Assembly: GCA_024229515.1 (NCBI GenBank)
Contig: JAAESI010000310.1
Span: 27,938-91,937 of the forward strand
DNA from: Pseudomonadota bacterium
GTDB taxonomy: Bacteria > Myxococcota_A > UBA796 > UBA9615
DNA: 64,000 nt
Direction of reading: 5' to 3'
Made by a program: the position numbers and the translations under genes. The notes beneath the pieces were generated by a model, which worked only from the letters and a program-made list of their open reading frames with translations, made no database searches and was not told the DNA's origin. Position 1 is the first letter of the stretch. Every line of letters begins with the position of its first letter. Positions 49,663 through 57,375 of the stretch are shown piece by piece.

Positions 49663-50787
49663 ATGGAGCTGATCCAGAGCAACCCGCTGAACACCGCCCG
49701 CCAGTTCGTCAGCCTCGTGCGCACGCACGGCAGTCAGCTGCTGTCCCGGCGCCCCGAGCTCGTGCCCAAGCTGGCGCTCAACTTCGTCCGCATGAACGCC
49801 TTCGGACAGGACGTGATGCGCACGCTGTCGCTCAACATCGAGTCCGGCTGCAACGCGACCTGCAACCACTGTTCGGCCGACCACATCATGGAGCAGACCG
49901 ACATCCGGGACGATCGGCTCAACATCGAGGAGCTCACGCGCACCATCGAGGGCTGCCTGCGCGCCGGCGCCGTCTCGATCAACATCACCGGCGGCGAGCC
50001 GCTGCTGCACCCCCAGATCCTCGACATCATCCGCGCGGTGCCGCGTCACCGCGGCGTCCCGAACATCCAGACCAACGGGCTGCTCCTGACCGACTCCATG
50101 GCCAAGGAGCTGGCCGACGCGGGCCTGTACATCACGATGATCTCGCTGCACTCCCACAAGCCGGAGGTGCACGACGAGCTCCTGAACGTGCCCGGCGCCT
50201 TCGACAAGGTCATGGAGGCGATCGACAACTGCCACCGCCACAACATCCCGGTCATCCTCAACTGCACGTTGACCTCCCAGAAGGTGGCTGACGGCACGCT
50301 CTGGGAGATGGTCCGGCTGGCGAAGGACAAAGACGTCACGGTGAACTTCGTGCAGCCCTGCACCACGGGCAAGTGGGAGGACCAGTTGGACGTCCGCCTC
50401 AGCCCCGAGGACTACGAAGAGTTCGACAAGGCGATGAAGCTCCCGTGGGTCGTGTGGGAGGGCAAGTCCAACTACAAGCACAACGGCTGTCGCCCCGGGA
50501 TCGAGCGCATCTACGTCAGCTCCAGCGGCGACGTCATCCCCTGTGCGTTCATCCACCTGAACTTCGGCAACGTGCGCAAGGAGTCGGTGTCCACGATCTG
50601 GGCCCGCCTGCGCAACTTCGAGTACTTCCGGCAGACGCAGCAGCGCTGCATGGCGAGCAACGACGAGCAGTTCTACGACGAGTACGTCAGCCGCATCGCC
50701 GCCCACCCCGACGCGATGCTCCCGATCGAAGAGCACCCCAGCTACATCGCCACCAACCCCGAAGAGGCAGCCTCCGTCGTCCGATGA
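49663..50787 (+). CDS. SPASM-type radical SAM enzyme
   Basis: 374 aa. ATG 49663 chosen because AGGG lies 8 nt before it; GTG 49654 would need an SD touching it. Radical SAM motif CNATCNHC (C63, C67, C70), INITGGEPLLHP, and a C-terminal Cys cluster (NGCRPGIERIYVSSSGDVIPCAF, in parts) of the SPASM/twitch type that binds a further Fe-S cluster. Family members modify peptides or carbohydrates. Its ATG...TGA stop overlaps the next radical SAM gene by 4 bp, so the two are coupled. No precursor-peptide gene is seen nearby. Confidence 0.85.
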   Translation: MELIQSNPLNTARQFVSLVRTHGSQLLSRRPELVPKLALNFVRMNAFGQDVMRTLSLNIESGCNATCNHCSADHIMEQTDIRDDRLNIEELTRTIEGCLRAGAVSINITGGEPLLHPQILDIIRAVPRHRGVPNIQTNGLLLTDSMAKELADAGLYITMISLHSHKPEVHDELLNVPGAFDKVMEAIDNCHRHNIPVILNCTLTSQKVADGTLWEMVRLAKDKDVTVNFVQPCTTGKWEDQLDVRLSPEDYEEFDKAMKLPWVVWEGKSNYKHNGCRPGIERIYVSSSGDVIPCAFIHLNFGNVRKESVSTIWARLRNFEYFRQTQQRCMASNDEQFYDEYVSRIAAHPDAMLPIEEHPSYIATNPEEAASVVR

Positions 50788-52484
50788 AGGTCGTCTTCTG
50801 CAACCAGCTGACCGAGATGCTGGGGGTGCAAATGCTCTCGGCCTGCCTCAAAGAGGCGGGGCACGAGACCGATCTCGTCTTCGAGCCGAACCTGTTCGCC
50901 ACCGGCGCCATCAAGGAGCCGCGGCTGATCGAGTTCCTCAGCAACGATGAGCTGGTCATCGAGGACCTCATCGCCGCCGAGCCCGACCTCATCGGGTTCC
51001 CCATCGACATCAACGGCTACCTCTGGTCGCTGAAGATCGCCGCCGGGGTGAAGGCGCGCCGGCCCGACATCCCGATCATCTTCGGCGGCATCCACGTGAC
51101 GATGTGCCCCGACATCGTCATCGAGCGGCCGGAGGTCGACTACATCGCCATCAACGAGGCGGAGCTCAGCCTCGTGGAGCTGTGCGACATCCTCGACGGC
51201 CGCAAGCCGGGGGATCCACGGAAGGTCGAAGGCATCTGGGCACGGGAGCCCGACGGCACCATCCACCGCAACCCGATGCGGGACGAGCACCGGGACCTCG
51301 ACGACTTCCCCTTCTTCGACAAGGGGCTGTACTACGACAAGCTGCCGGGGCTGGCGGCCGAGTACATGACCACGATCTCCCGTGGCTGCCCGTACAACTG
51401 CACCTTCTGCTTCTACAACGCGGTCCACGACATCGTCGGCAACCGCCGCGTCCGGCTCCGCACCCCGCGCCACGTCATCGACGAGCTCAAGGCCGCCAAG
51501 GCCGCCTACCCCCAGATGGAGGCGGTGCTCTTCCACGACGACATCTTCCCGGTGCGCGTCAGCTGGCTGGAGGGGTTCGCGCCGCTGTACAAAGAGGAGA
51601 TCGGGCTCCCCTACAGCTGCATCACGTACCCGCTCCTGGTCACCGAGTACATGGCCCAGCTGCTGGCCGATTCGGGGTGCCGCAGCGTCATCATGGGCGT
51701 GCAGTCGACGTCCGAGCCGGTGCGCGCCGACATCATGGAACGGTACGAGAAGAACTCGGACATCTTCAACGCCATCCGGCGGCTCCGGGACAACGACATC
51801 TTCGTGACCGTGGACCACATCCTCGGCACGCCGGAGGAGACAGAGAAGGAGCAGGACGACGCCTTGCTCTTCTACGCCGACGCCGGCCCCAACGTGGTCA
51901 AGCCGTTGCCGCTGGCCTACCTGCCGCGCACGCGGATGACGAAGATCGCCATCAGCAAGGGGATCATCAGCGCGCAGGACGAGGAGGATGCGGCCGCCGG
52001 CTTCATCAACAGCCTGATGTTCAAGGGGCACGGCTACGACACCGAGTGGCGGCCCTGGTTCCTCGCCTACGGGCTGCGGCCGATCATCCCGCACCGGGCG
52101 TTCGTCAAGGGCGTGCAGGCCGGCGCCCATCGACACCTCAACCGGCTGCTCCCCAAGGGCTTCGGGTTCGACCCGCTGGTCTTCTTCGGCCCCCGCATGC
52201 TCAACGGCGCGATGTTCGGCTACGACATGCGGGCCAAGTACCTGGGCTGGCGGTTCTCCGAGATGCTCCAGTACTCGATGACGCGGAAGCTGCGGGGCAA
52301 GTCCCGCGGGCTCGCCTCGGTCGTCGATCAAGACGGCCACACCCCCGGCACCAAGCTCAACTTCCTGCTGATGCGCAACCGCAAGCGGGCCGACCGGTCG
52401 GAGCGCTCGATGCCGGGCGCCGGACTCGTGGCGCGCATGCGCGGGAGCAAGCGCGGTCCCTGGGCGGAGCGCCCAAGCCCGTGA
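50784..52484 (+). CDS. B12-binding-type radical SAM enzyme
   Basis: 566 aa, paralogue of the protein at 44629 (opening KVVFCNQLTEMLGVQMLSA; core CPYNCTFC; FHDDIFP; GLPYSCITYP). The [4Fe-4S] motif is CPYNCTFC after SRG. It is about 75 residues longer, with a basic C-terminal tail (RNRKRADRSER) that the paralogue lacks. ATGA and GTGA overlaps with both neighbours place it firmly in an operon with the SPASM enzyme and the methyltransferase. Substrate unknown. Confidence 0.85.
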   Translation: MKVVFCNQLTEMLGVQMLSACLKEAGHETDLVFEPNLFATGAIKEPRLIEFLSNDELVIEDLIAAEPDLIGFPIDINGYLWSLKIAAGVKARRPDIPIIFGGIHVTMCPDIVIERPEVDYIAINEAELSLVELCDILDGRKPGDPRKVEGIWAREPDGTIHRNPMRDEHRDLDDFPFFDKGLYYDKLPGLAAEYMTTISRGCPYNCTFCFYNAVHDIVGNRRVRLRTPRHVIDELKAAKAAYPQMEAVLFHDDIFPVRVSWLEGFAPLYKEEIGLPYSCITYPLLVTEYMAQLLADSGCRSVIMGVQSTSEPVRADIMERYEKNSDIFNAIRRLRDNDIFVTVDHILGTPEETEKEQDDALLFYADAGPNVVKPLPLAYLPRTRMTKIAISKGIISAQDEEDAAAGFINSLMFKGHGYDTEWRPWFLAYGLRPIIPHRAFVKGVQAGAHRHLNRLLPKGFGFDPLVFFGPRMLNGAMFGYDMRAKYLGWRFSEMLQYSMTRKLRGKSRGLASVVDQDGHTPGTKLNFLLMRNRKRADRSERSMPGAGLVARMRGSKRGPWAERPSP

Positions 52485-53389
52485 CCGACCCCGTCACCGG
52501 CGTCCGCGACCGCGGCCTCGCCCCGGGTGGCATCCGACGCGACGCCTGCCCGCTGTGCTCCGGCACCGACCTCCGGCTCCGCCTCCAGGTGGGCGGTCGG
52601 GGCTTGCTGGAGTGCAACGCCTGCGGGGTCCGCTTCACCGACGAGTACGCCGAGGGGGCCGACGTCGCCTCCTACTACGGCACCGTCCAGGCCCACCACG
52701 GCAAGGCCGACTCCGAGGACCAGTTCGCCGCCATCGCGCGCATCCAGGCCGACGCGATGGAGTCGATCGCGGGACCCCGCCGGCACGGCCGACTGCTCGA
52801 GATCGGCTGCAGCCGCGGCCACCTCCTGACCGAACTGGAGGTCCGCGGGTGGGACGTCAACGGCATCGACGTCGCCGCAACCTCGGTCACCGAGGCGCGG
52901 GGCCGGTGCCGCGGCGAGGTGTGGCACGGGGAGCCGGAAGACTGCCCCTTCGAGCCGGGCTCGTTCGACCGCATCGCGATGTTCGACGTGCTCGCCCACC
53001 TGCCCCACCCGGTGCGCACGCTGCAGACGGTCAGCTCGCTGCTGAAACCGCGCGGTCAGCTCGTGCTGTCCACCGTCGACGAGGCGTGGCCGCTGGTGCC
53101 GGTGTTCCTGAAGGCGTTTCGGGCGCTCCCGAACCGGCTCGCGGCGGTCCAGGACGAGATGTACGAGGGGCAGCACTACTGCTACTTCAGCCACCGCAAC
53201 ATCGGCCAACTGCTCGGGGAGGCGGGGATGGAGCTGGCCGCCACGCGGCCGCTGACGCCGCTGAGTGCGCAGCTGTTCGTGCACCACTACCCGGTGAGGC
53301 GGCGGCTCGGTCTGCTGGCGATGCGTCGGTTGGACGGGCTGCTGGGGAGCAGCCGGAAGATGCTGGTGTTGGCTACTCGGAGAGCTTGA
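52481..53389 (+). CDS. SAM-dependent methyltransferase with N-terminal zinc ribbon
   Basis: 302 aa, GTG start coupled to the radical SAM gene. N-terminal CPLC...CNAC (residues ~23-49) looks like a zinc ribbon; the class I methyltransferase fold follows with SAM-binding LLEIGCSRGHLL near 105-116, GIDVAATSV and FDVLAHLPHP. Zinc-ribbon methyltransferases of this kind often modify sugars or lipid/natural-product intermediates. Last gene of the radical SAM operon; its 3' end overlaps the convergent secreted-protein gene by 17 bp. Confidence 0.85.
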   Translation: MTDPVTGVRDRGLAPGGIRRDACPLCSGTDLRLRLQVGGRGLLECNACGVRFTDEYAEGADVASYYGTVQAHHGKADSEDQFAAIARIQADAMESIAGPRRHGRLLEIGCSRGHLLTELEVRGWDVNGIDVAATSVTEARGRCRGEVWHGEPEDCPFEPGSFDRIAMFDVLAHLPHPVRTLQTVSSLLKPRGQLVLSTVDEAWPLVPVFLKAFRALPNRLAAVQDEMYEGQHYCYFSHRNIGQLLGEAGMELAATRPLTPLSAQLFVHHYPVRRRLGLLAMRRLDGLLGSSRKMLVLATRRA

Positions 53390-53867
53390 TGCCGGCCAAG
53401 AAGGCGGCGCTCATGGTCTCGAGGCGGGCCTCACGCTCGGTGCGCTTGCCGAGGACGACGGCGCGCACGTAGATGTTCCGGCCGTCGAGGGTGAAGATCC
53501 ACGTGGTCGCGGTCGAGCGCTGCTTGCGCTCGGTCACCACGAGGCCGTCGAGGCCGGCGACCTGAGCCTCGGTGGTTGGCTGCGACGTGCGCTGCCTGGT
53601 CCAGAAGCGGCCCAGGTTCGACATCACCTCGGCGTGCGCGGCGGTCTTGTAGGGGTCGGGGAGCTCCATGATCTGCAGCTCGCCCCAGGCTCCCGCGAGC
53701 CACATGCGCTTCTGCTCCTGGCCGATGTTTGTGTGGTCGCCCAGTCCCGCGCAGTCGACGGTCACGGTGAACTGCCCCTGCAGATCGGTGTAGGTGCAGT
53801 CTTCGGCCGACGCAGGCGCGGCGGCGAGGAGGACGGAGGCGGCGAGCAGAAGGGCGAGGCGGCTCAT
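53373..53867 (-). CDS. Secreted protein of unknown function
   Basis: 164 aa. Signal peptide (SRLALLLAASVLLAAAPASA) then a small domain with two Cys (EDCTYTDLQGQFTVTVDC) and DGLVVTERKQRSTATTWIFTLDGRNIY. No family recognised. Its ATG overlaps the stop of the next minus-strand gene (ATGA), so it is the last of three coupled secreted-protein genes. Confidence 0.55.
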   Translation of the reverse strand: MSRLALLLAASVLLAAAPASAEDCTYTDLQGQFTVTVDCAGLGDHTNIGQEQKRMWLAGAWGELQIMELPDPYKTAAHAEVMSNLGRFWTRQRTSQPTTEAQVAGLDGLVVTERKQRSTATTWIFTLDGRNIYVRAVVLGKRTEREARLETMSAAFLAGIKLSE

Positions 53868-54811
53868 GGCGGCGGAGTGTGCCAGCGCCGTCGGGGCGCG
53901 TAAAGCGCAACCAGAGCGAGTGCCCAGAGAGCCGCGCGCCCGCCCGCACGTGAGGCGACGGCGGAGCAGCCGCTCTCTTCCTCGTCCGGGGGCGGCCCGG
54001 CGCCGGCGGGATCGGTGTCGATCTCCCGGGGCACGGTGATCTCGTGCCAGTCCCCCCAGCCCGAGAAATTGCCCGCCAGATCGAGGGCTCCGAAGCGGAC
54101 CTCGGTGCTCGCGCCGGCCACGGCCAGCGGCCAGTTGTGGAGGCAGGGCGTGTTTCCGAGGGCGAAGAAGTCTGGGTAGTACTCGCCGAAGAACATGCCG
54201 TCGACGGTGCCGTGGAGCGCGTCGGCGTCGAAGGTCAGGGGGACGCTGTCGGCGGAGTCGTCGTCGTCGCCGTCGGCCACGCCGTCGTCTTCGTCACGGA
54301 CGTCCAGCAGCAGCACGGCGGCGTCGATGGGGACGTAGATCTGACCGTCGGCGAACAGGCCGCAGCCGGGGATCTCGCCGGTCTCCCAGGCGGGCTCGAA
54401 GCCATCGCCGCCGGGGACCTCCGGGGGGATCGTGTCGGGGTCGTCCTCGGACGCGAAGGCGCCCAGCTCGTAGGCGGCGTCGTTGTCCTGGATTGCAAAG
54501 ATCTTGTAGGCGCTGTGGGGGAGCGGATCGGCCAGGTGCAGCACGGTGACTTCGTCCCGGCCGGCGACGATCTTGGTCTCCTGGGCGACCTCGAGCACGC
54601 TGAAGGGGGCGATGGCGCGCCGGACCTCCAACCGCACCGCGCTCCGGGTCCACGCCTCCCCGATGAAGATCTTCGTGTTGCTCGGTGCATCCAGTTCGCC
54701 CATCACCGGGAGCACGGCCGACACATCGGCGAACCCGTCCTCGCAGACCGCTGCCGCGGCGACGGCGGGGCTCAGGGAGGCGAGCAGCGCGGTGGCCAGG
54801 CTCAGTCGCAC
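53864..54811 (-). CDS. Secreted protein with MYXO-CTERM-like tail
   Basis: 315 aa from GTG 54811, giving a signal peptide (LSLATALLASLSPAVAAA). The middle is unrecognised, with Asp-rich stretches and a beta-rich end that refers to an edge-like DLAGNFSGWGDWHE. The C-terminus is GCSAVASRAGG, hydrophobic WALALVALY, then PRRRW, resembling MYXO-CTERM. It overlaps the upstream lipoprotein gene by 10 bp and the downstream gene by 4. Confidence 0.6.
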   Translation of the reverse strand: MRLSLATALLASLSPAVAAAAVCEDGFADVSAVLPVMGELDAPSNTKIFIGEAWTRSAVRLEVRRAIAPFSVLEVAQETKIVAGRDEVTVLHLADPLPHSAYKIFAIQDNDAAYELGAFASEDDPDTIPPEVPGGDGFEPAWETGEIPGCGLFADGQIYVPIDAAVLLLDVRDEDDGVADGDDDDSADSVPLTFDADALHGTVDGMFFGEYYPDFFALGNTPCLHNWPLAVAGASTEVRFGALDLAGNFSGWGDWHEITVPREIDTDPAGAGPPPDEEESGCSAVASRAGGRAALWALALVALYAPRRRWHTPPP

Positions 54812-55269
54812 GCGATCCAGTCCTCGATGTCGGGGGGGGGGGCCTCGCCGGTGCCCGGATTGCAGGCCCAGCAGGGGCGCTCGGACGGAAGACCTTCGGG
54901 GTTGGCGCAGAAGATGACGCTCACGTCGGCAACTGCCGTGCAAGCGAAGGGAACCGCGCCGGGGGCCGCATTTTGCCCGTCTTGGGTTCCAGGGAGGGCC
55001 GCCTGGAAGGCAACAACGTCGCCGTTGCTGCCTTCCACGGTCATCGCGAAGCCGTCTGTGTCCTCGACATCCTCGGACTCCACAAAAACCGTAGTGCGGC
55101 CCTCGTCGACCGGACCGGACATCGAAATTGCGAACGTCCACTCCGGATCGGGGTCCTCGTCACACGAATACGACGCGGAGACAGGGTGAATGGGATCAGG
55201 CTCCGGAGGCTCTGAGCCACAGGCGCACAGCAGGACCACTGAAAACAGCAGGGGACATGTCGACCGCAT
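54802..55269 (-). CDS. Putative lipoprotein, Cys-rich
   Basis: 155 aa. Lipobox LLCAC (Cys17), then an exported domain with several Cys (SYSCDED, FACTAV, CANPEGLP, CWACNPG). A homopolymer of eleven G (54832-54842, reading as C on this strand) encodes the GEAPPPD segment near the C-terminus; a change in its length would shift the frame. First of three coupled secreted-protein genes; divergent from infC. No family recognised. Confidence 0.55.
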   Translation of the reverse strand: MRSTCPLLFSVVLLCACGSEPPEPDPIHPVSASYSCDEDPDPEWTFAISMSGPVDEGRTTVFVESEDVEDTDGFAMTVEGSNGDVVAFQAALPGTQDGQNAAPGAVPFACTAVADVSVIFCANPEGLPSERPCWACNPGTGEAPPPDIEDWIACD

Positions 55270-55281
55270 GCTGCGATCCTA

Positions 55282-55316
55282 ACGTCTCGAGGGGGGTGAT
55301 CCGCCCCCCCGAACGT
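55282..55316. promoter_or_regulatory. Strong bulged hairpin between the lipoprotein gene and infC
   Basis: Arms ACGT-c-TCG-a-GGGGGG and CCCCCC-CGA-ACGT pair over 13 bp with two single-base bulges, loop TGATCCG. It is 66 bp before the infC start. It could be an infC attenuator, a terminator, or an operator for the divergent genes. Confidence 0.4.
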
Positions 55317-55371
55317 GCTAGACCGCCAATCCTCGTCACACAAGGTGGCTGAGGAACCGCAAATCGGCCCC

Positions 55372-55385
55372 AGGAGGCGATCATT
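55372..55385 (+). promoter_or_regulatory. infC Shine-Dalgarno and non-AUG start region
   Basis: AGGAGG at 55372-55377 is followed by CG, ATC (55380-55382) and ATT (55383-55385). ATT has the standard 5-nt spacing; ATC is only 2 nt away. No AUG occurs within 60 nt downstream. infC of many bacteria uses AUU or AUC, which lets IF-3 repress its own synthesis. Confidence 0.7.
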
Positions 55386-55940
55386 CGTCGCAGGCAGAGA
55401 AGACCCCCCGAGCTCCCAAAAAACCGAGGACCTCGGCGCAACCGAATGATCCGCATCAGCCCCGTCCGGCTGATCGACGAGAACGGCGAACAGGTCGGCA
55501 TCATCGAGACGGGCGAAGCCCTTCGGATGGCCGAAGAGCGTGGTTTGGACTTGGTGGAGGTGTCCCCCGAGGCGCGTCCCCCCGTGTGCAAGCTCATGGA
55601 TTACGGACGGCACAAGTACGAGCAGGCTCGGTCCGATCGCGCCAAGAAGCGCAACTCGGCTGACAGCGCGCCCAAGGAGATTCGGTTCCGGCCGAACACC
55701 GGCAAGCGTGACCTGGAGGTCAAGGTGGCCCGGGCCCGCAAGTTCCTCGAGGACGGACATCGCGTCCGCATGACCGTGCGCTTCCGCGGCGCGGAGATGC
55801 GTCGCCAGGATGTCGGTCGGGAGACGCTCGCCAAGGCGACCTCCCCGCTCGAGGACATCGGCAAGCTCGACAGCGCCATCCCTGAGATGCAGGGCCGGAT
55901 GCTGTCGGTGACGATGTCGCCGCAGAAGGCGACCAAGTAG
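55383..55940 (+). CDS. infC: Translation initiation factor IF-3, probable AUU start
   Basis: 185 aa if started at ATT 55383; the first AUG (55446) would remove the basic N-terminal arm (RRRQRRPPELPKNRGPRRNR). IRISPVRLIDENGEQVGI, LDLVEVSPEARPPVCKLMDYG and MTVRFRGAEM are typical IF-3. A strong AGGAGG sits 5 nt before ATT, and nothing comparable precedes the AUG. IF-3 selects initiator tRNA and rejects non-AUG starts, so such a start gives feedback control. Full length. Convergent with the aldehyde dehydrogenase. Confidence 0.9.
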   Translation: MRRRQRRPPELPKNRGPRRNRMIRISPVRLIDENGEQVGIIETGEALRMAEERGLDLVEVSPEARPPVCKLMDYGRHKYEQARSDRAKKRNSADSAPKEIRFRPNTGKRDLEVKVARARKFLEDGHRVRMTVRFRGAEMRRQDVGRETLAKATSPLEDIGKLDSAIPEMQGRMLSVTMSPQKATK

Positions 55941-55953
55941 CGAAGCTCGTCAG

Positions 55954-57318
55954 TCAGGCGATCCAAACCGTCTTGACGTTGACGAACTCGCGAATCCCAA
56001 AGCTCCCCAACTCGCGGCCGTAGCCCGATTCCTTGACCCCTCCAAAGGGGACACGAGGGTCGGATGCGGTCATGCGGTTGACGAAGACGGCGCCCACTTC
56101 CAGCTGGGCGGCGACGTCCCGTGCGCGCTCCAGATCCGCGGTGAACAGCGACGCCCCGAGGCCATAGCGGCTGTCGTTGGCGAGGCCGACGGCTTCCTCG
56201 ACGGAGCCGATGCGGTGCACGGCAGCGACCGGACCGAACGTCTCCTCGCGCCACACCGGCATGTCGACGGTGAGATCGGTCAGCACCGTCGCGGGGAAGA
56301 ACCAGCCGGGCCGCTCCGCAGTCATGCCCCCGCAGCGAATGCGGGCGCCGGCGAAGGCCGATGCGTGAACCTGGCGCTGCAACTCGTCCCGGAGGTCCTC
56401 GCGGGCGAGGGGGCCCAGTTCGATGCCTCGGTCGGTGGGGTCGCCCATCGCCATCGTGCCCATGGTCGCGACGATGCGTTCGACGAACTCGTCGTAGACG
56501 CCGTCCTGCACCAGGAAGCGCTTCGCGGCGATGCAGCTCTGGCCGTTGTTGAGGCAGCGGGAGCGCACACCCTCGCGCACCGCGGCTTCGACGTCGGCGT
56601 CGTCCAGGACAATGAAGGGGTCGCTGCCGCCGAGTTCCAGCACCGCCTTCTTGAGGTGCTGGCCGGCGAGGGAGGCGACCGCGCGCCCGGCGCGGTCCGA
56701 TCCCGTGAGGGTGACGGCGGCGACGGCGGGGTCGGCGAGCACCTGCCCGGTGCCGTCGTTGTCGGTCACCAGCATCTGGAGCAAGCCCTCGGGGAGCCCG
56801 GCGGCGAGGCAGAGGCGCTCGATGCGGGCAGCCTGATCCTGGGTGTTGGGCGCGTGCTTCATGAGCATCGCGTTGCCGGCCATCAGGGCGGGGGCGCCGA
56901 AGCGGAAGACCTGCCACCAGGGGAAGTTCCAAGGCATGACCGCGAGCACGACACCGAGGGGGTCGAAGCGCACGAACGTGTCCGTGGACTCGACGTCCGC
57001 GGGGGCGGCCTCGGGGGCGAGGAAGGTGCCGGCGTGCTCGGCGTAGTAGCGGCAGACCCAGGCGCACTTGCGCAGCTCGCCCTCGGATTCGGCGATGGGC
57101 TTGCCCATCTCGCGGGTCATGGCGGGGGCGTGGTCGTCGACGGAGGCTTCGAGGGCGTCGGCGATGGAGTTCAGGATGCCGGCGCGATGCGAGAAGGAGG
57201 TCTGGGACCAGTCCTTCTGGGCGCCGGTGGCGAGGGTGAGGCGGCGGCGGACTTCGGCTTCGGAGTGGAGCTCGTGGTCGAGGTAGGGGGTGCCGGTGGC
57301 GGGGTTGGTGGATTGCAT
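55954..57318 (-). CDS. Aldehyde dehydrogenase, succinate-semialdehyde dehydrogenase type
   Basis: 454 aa NAD(P)-dependent aldehyde oxidation. MPWNFPWWQVFRF (substrate/cofactor region), LTGSDRAGRAVA (cofactor loop), ELGGSDPF with the general-base Glu, NNGQSCIAAKR with the catalytic Cys, and GGVKESGYGRELG at the end. The MPWNFPWW and GQSCIA signatures and length fit the SSADH subgroup (NAD-linked class), but aldehyde preference cannot be told from sequence alone. Preceded by three ATG-adjacent repeats. Confidence 0.88.
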   Translation of the reverse strand: MQSTNPATGTPYLDHELHSEAEVRRRLTLATGAQKDWSQTSFSHRAGILNSIADALEASVDDHAPAMTREMGKPIAESEGELRKCAWVCRYYAEHAGTFLAPEAAPADVESTDTFVRFDPLGVVLAVMPWNFPWWQVFRFGAPALMAGNAMLMKHAPNTQDQAARIERLCLAAGLPEGLLQMLVTDNDGTGQVLADPAVAAVTLTGSDRAGRAVASLAGQHLKKAVLELGGSDPFIVLDDADVEAAVREGVRSRCLNNGQSCIAAKRFLVQDGVYDEFVERIVATMGTMAMGDPTDRGIELGPLAREDLRDELQRQVHASAFAGARIRCGGMTAERPGWFFPATVLTDLTVDMPVWREETFGPVAAVHRIGSVEEAVGLANDSRYGLGASLFTADLERARDVAAQLEVGAVFVNRMTASDPRVPFGGVKESGYGRELGSFGIREFVNVKTVWIA

Positions 57319-57347
57319 CGGGGGGAGGCTAACTGGGCCGGGATCGG

Positions 57348-57371
57348 CTGGGAAACTGGGAAACTGGGAAA
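57348..57371. repeat. Three perfect tandem copies of CTGGGAAA
   Basis: CTGGGAAA is repeated three times without change between the aldehyde dehydrogenase start and the stop of the RlmN-like gene. Length variation here would not affect a reading frame. Confidence 0.8.
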
Positions 57372-57375
57372 GGGC

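Noticed and set aside
49654..53389. RiPP cluster with a precursor peptide
   Set aside because: SPASM enzymes often act on peptides, but no short Cys/Gly-rich ORF with a leader and SD was found between or beside these genes.
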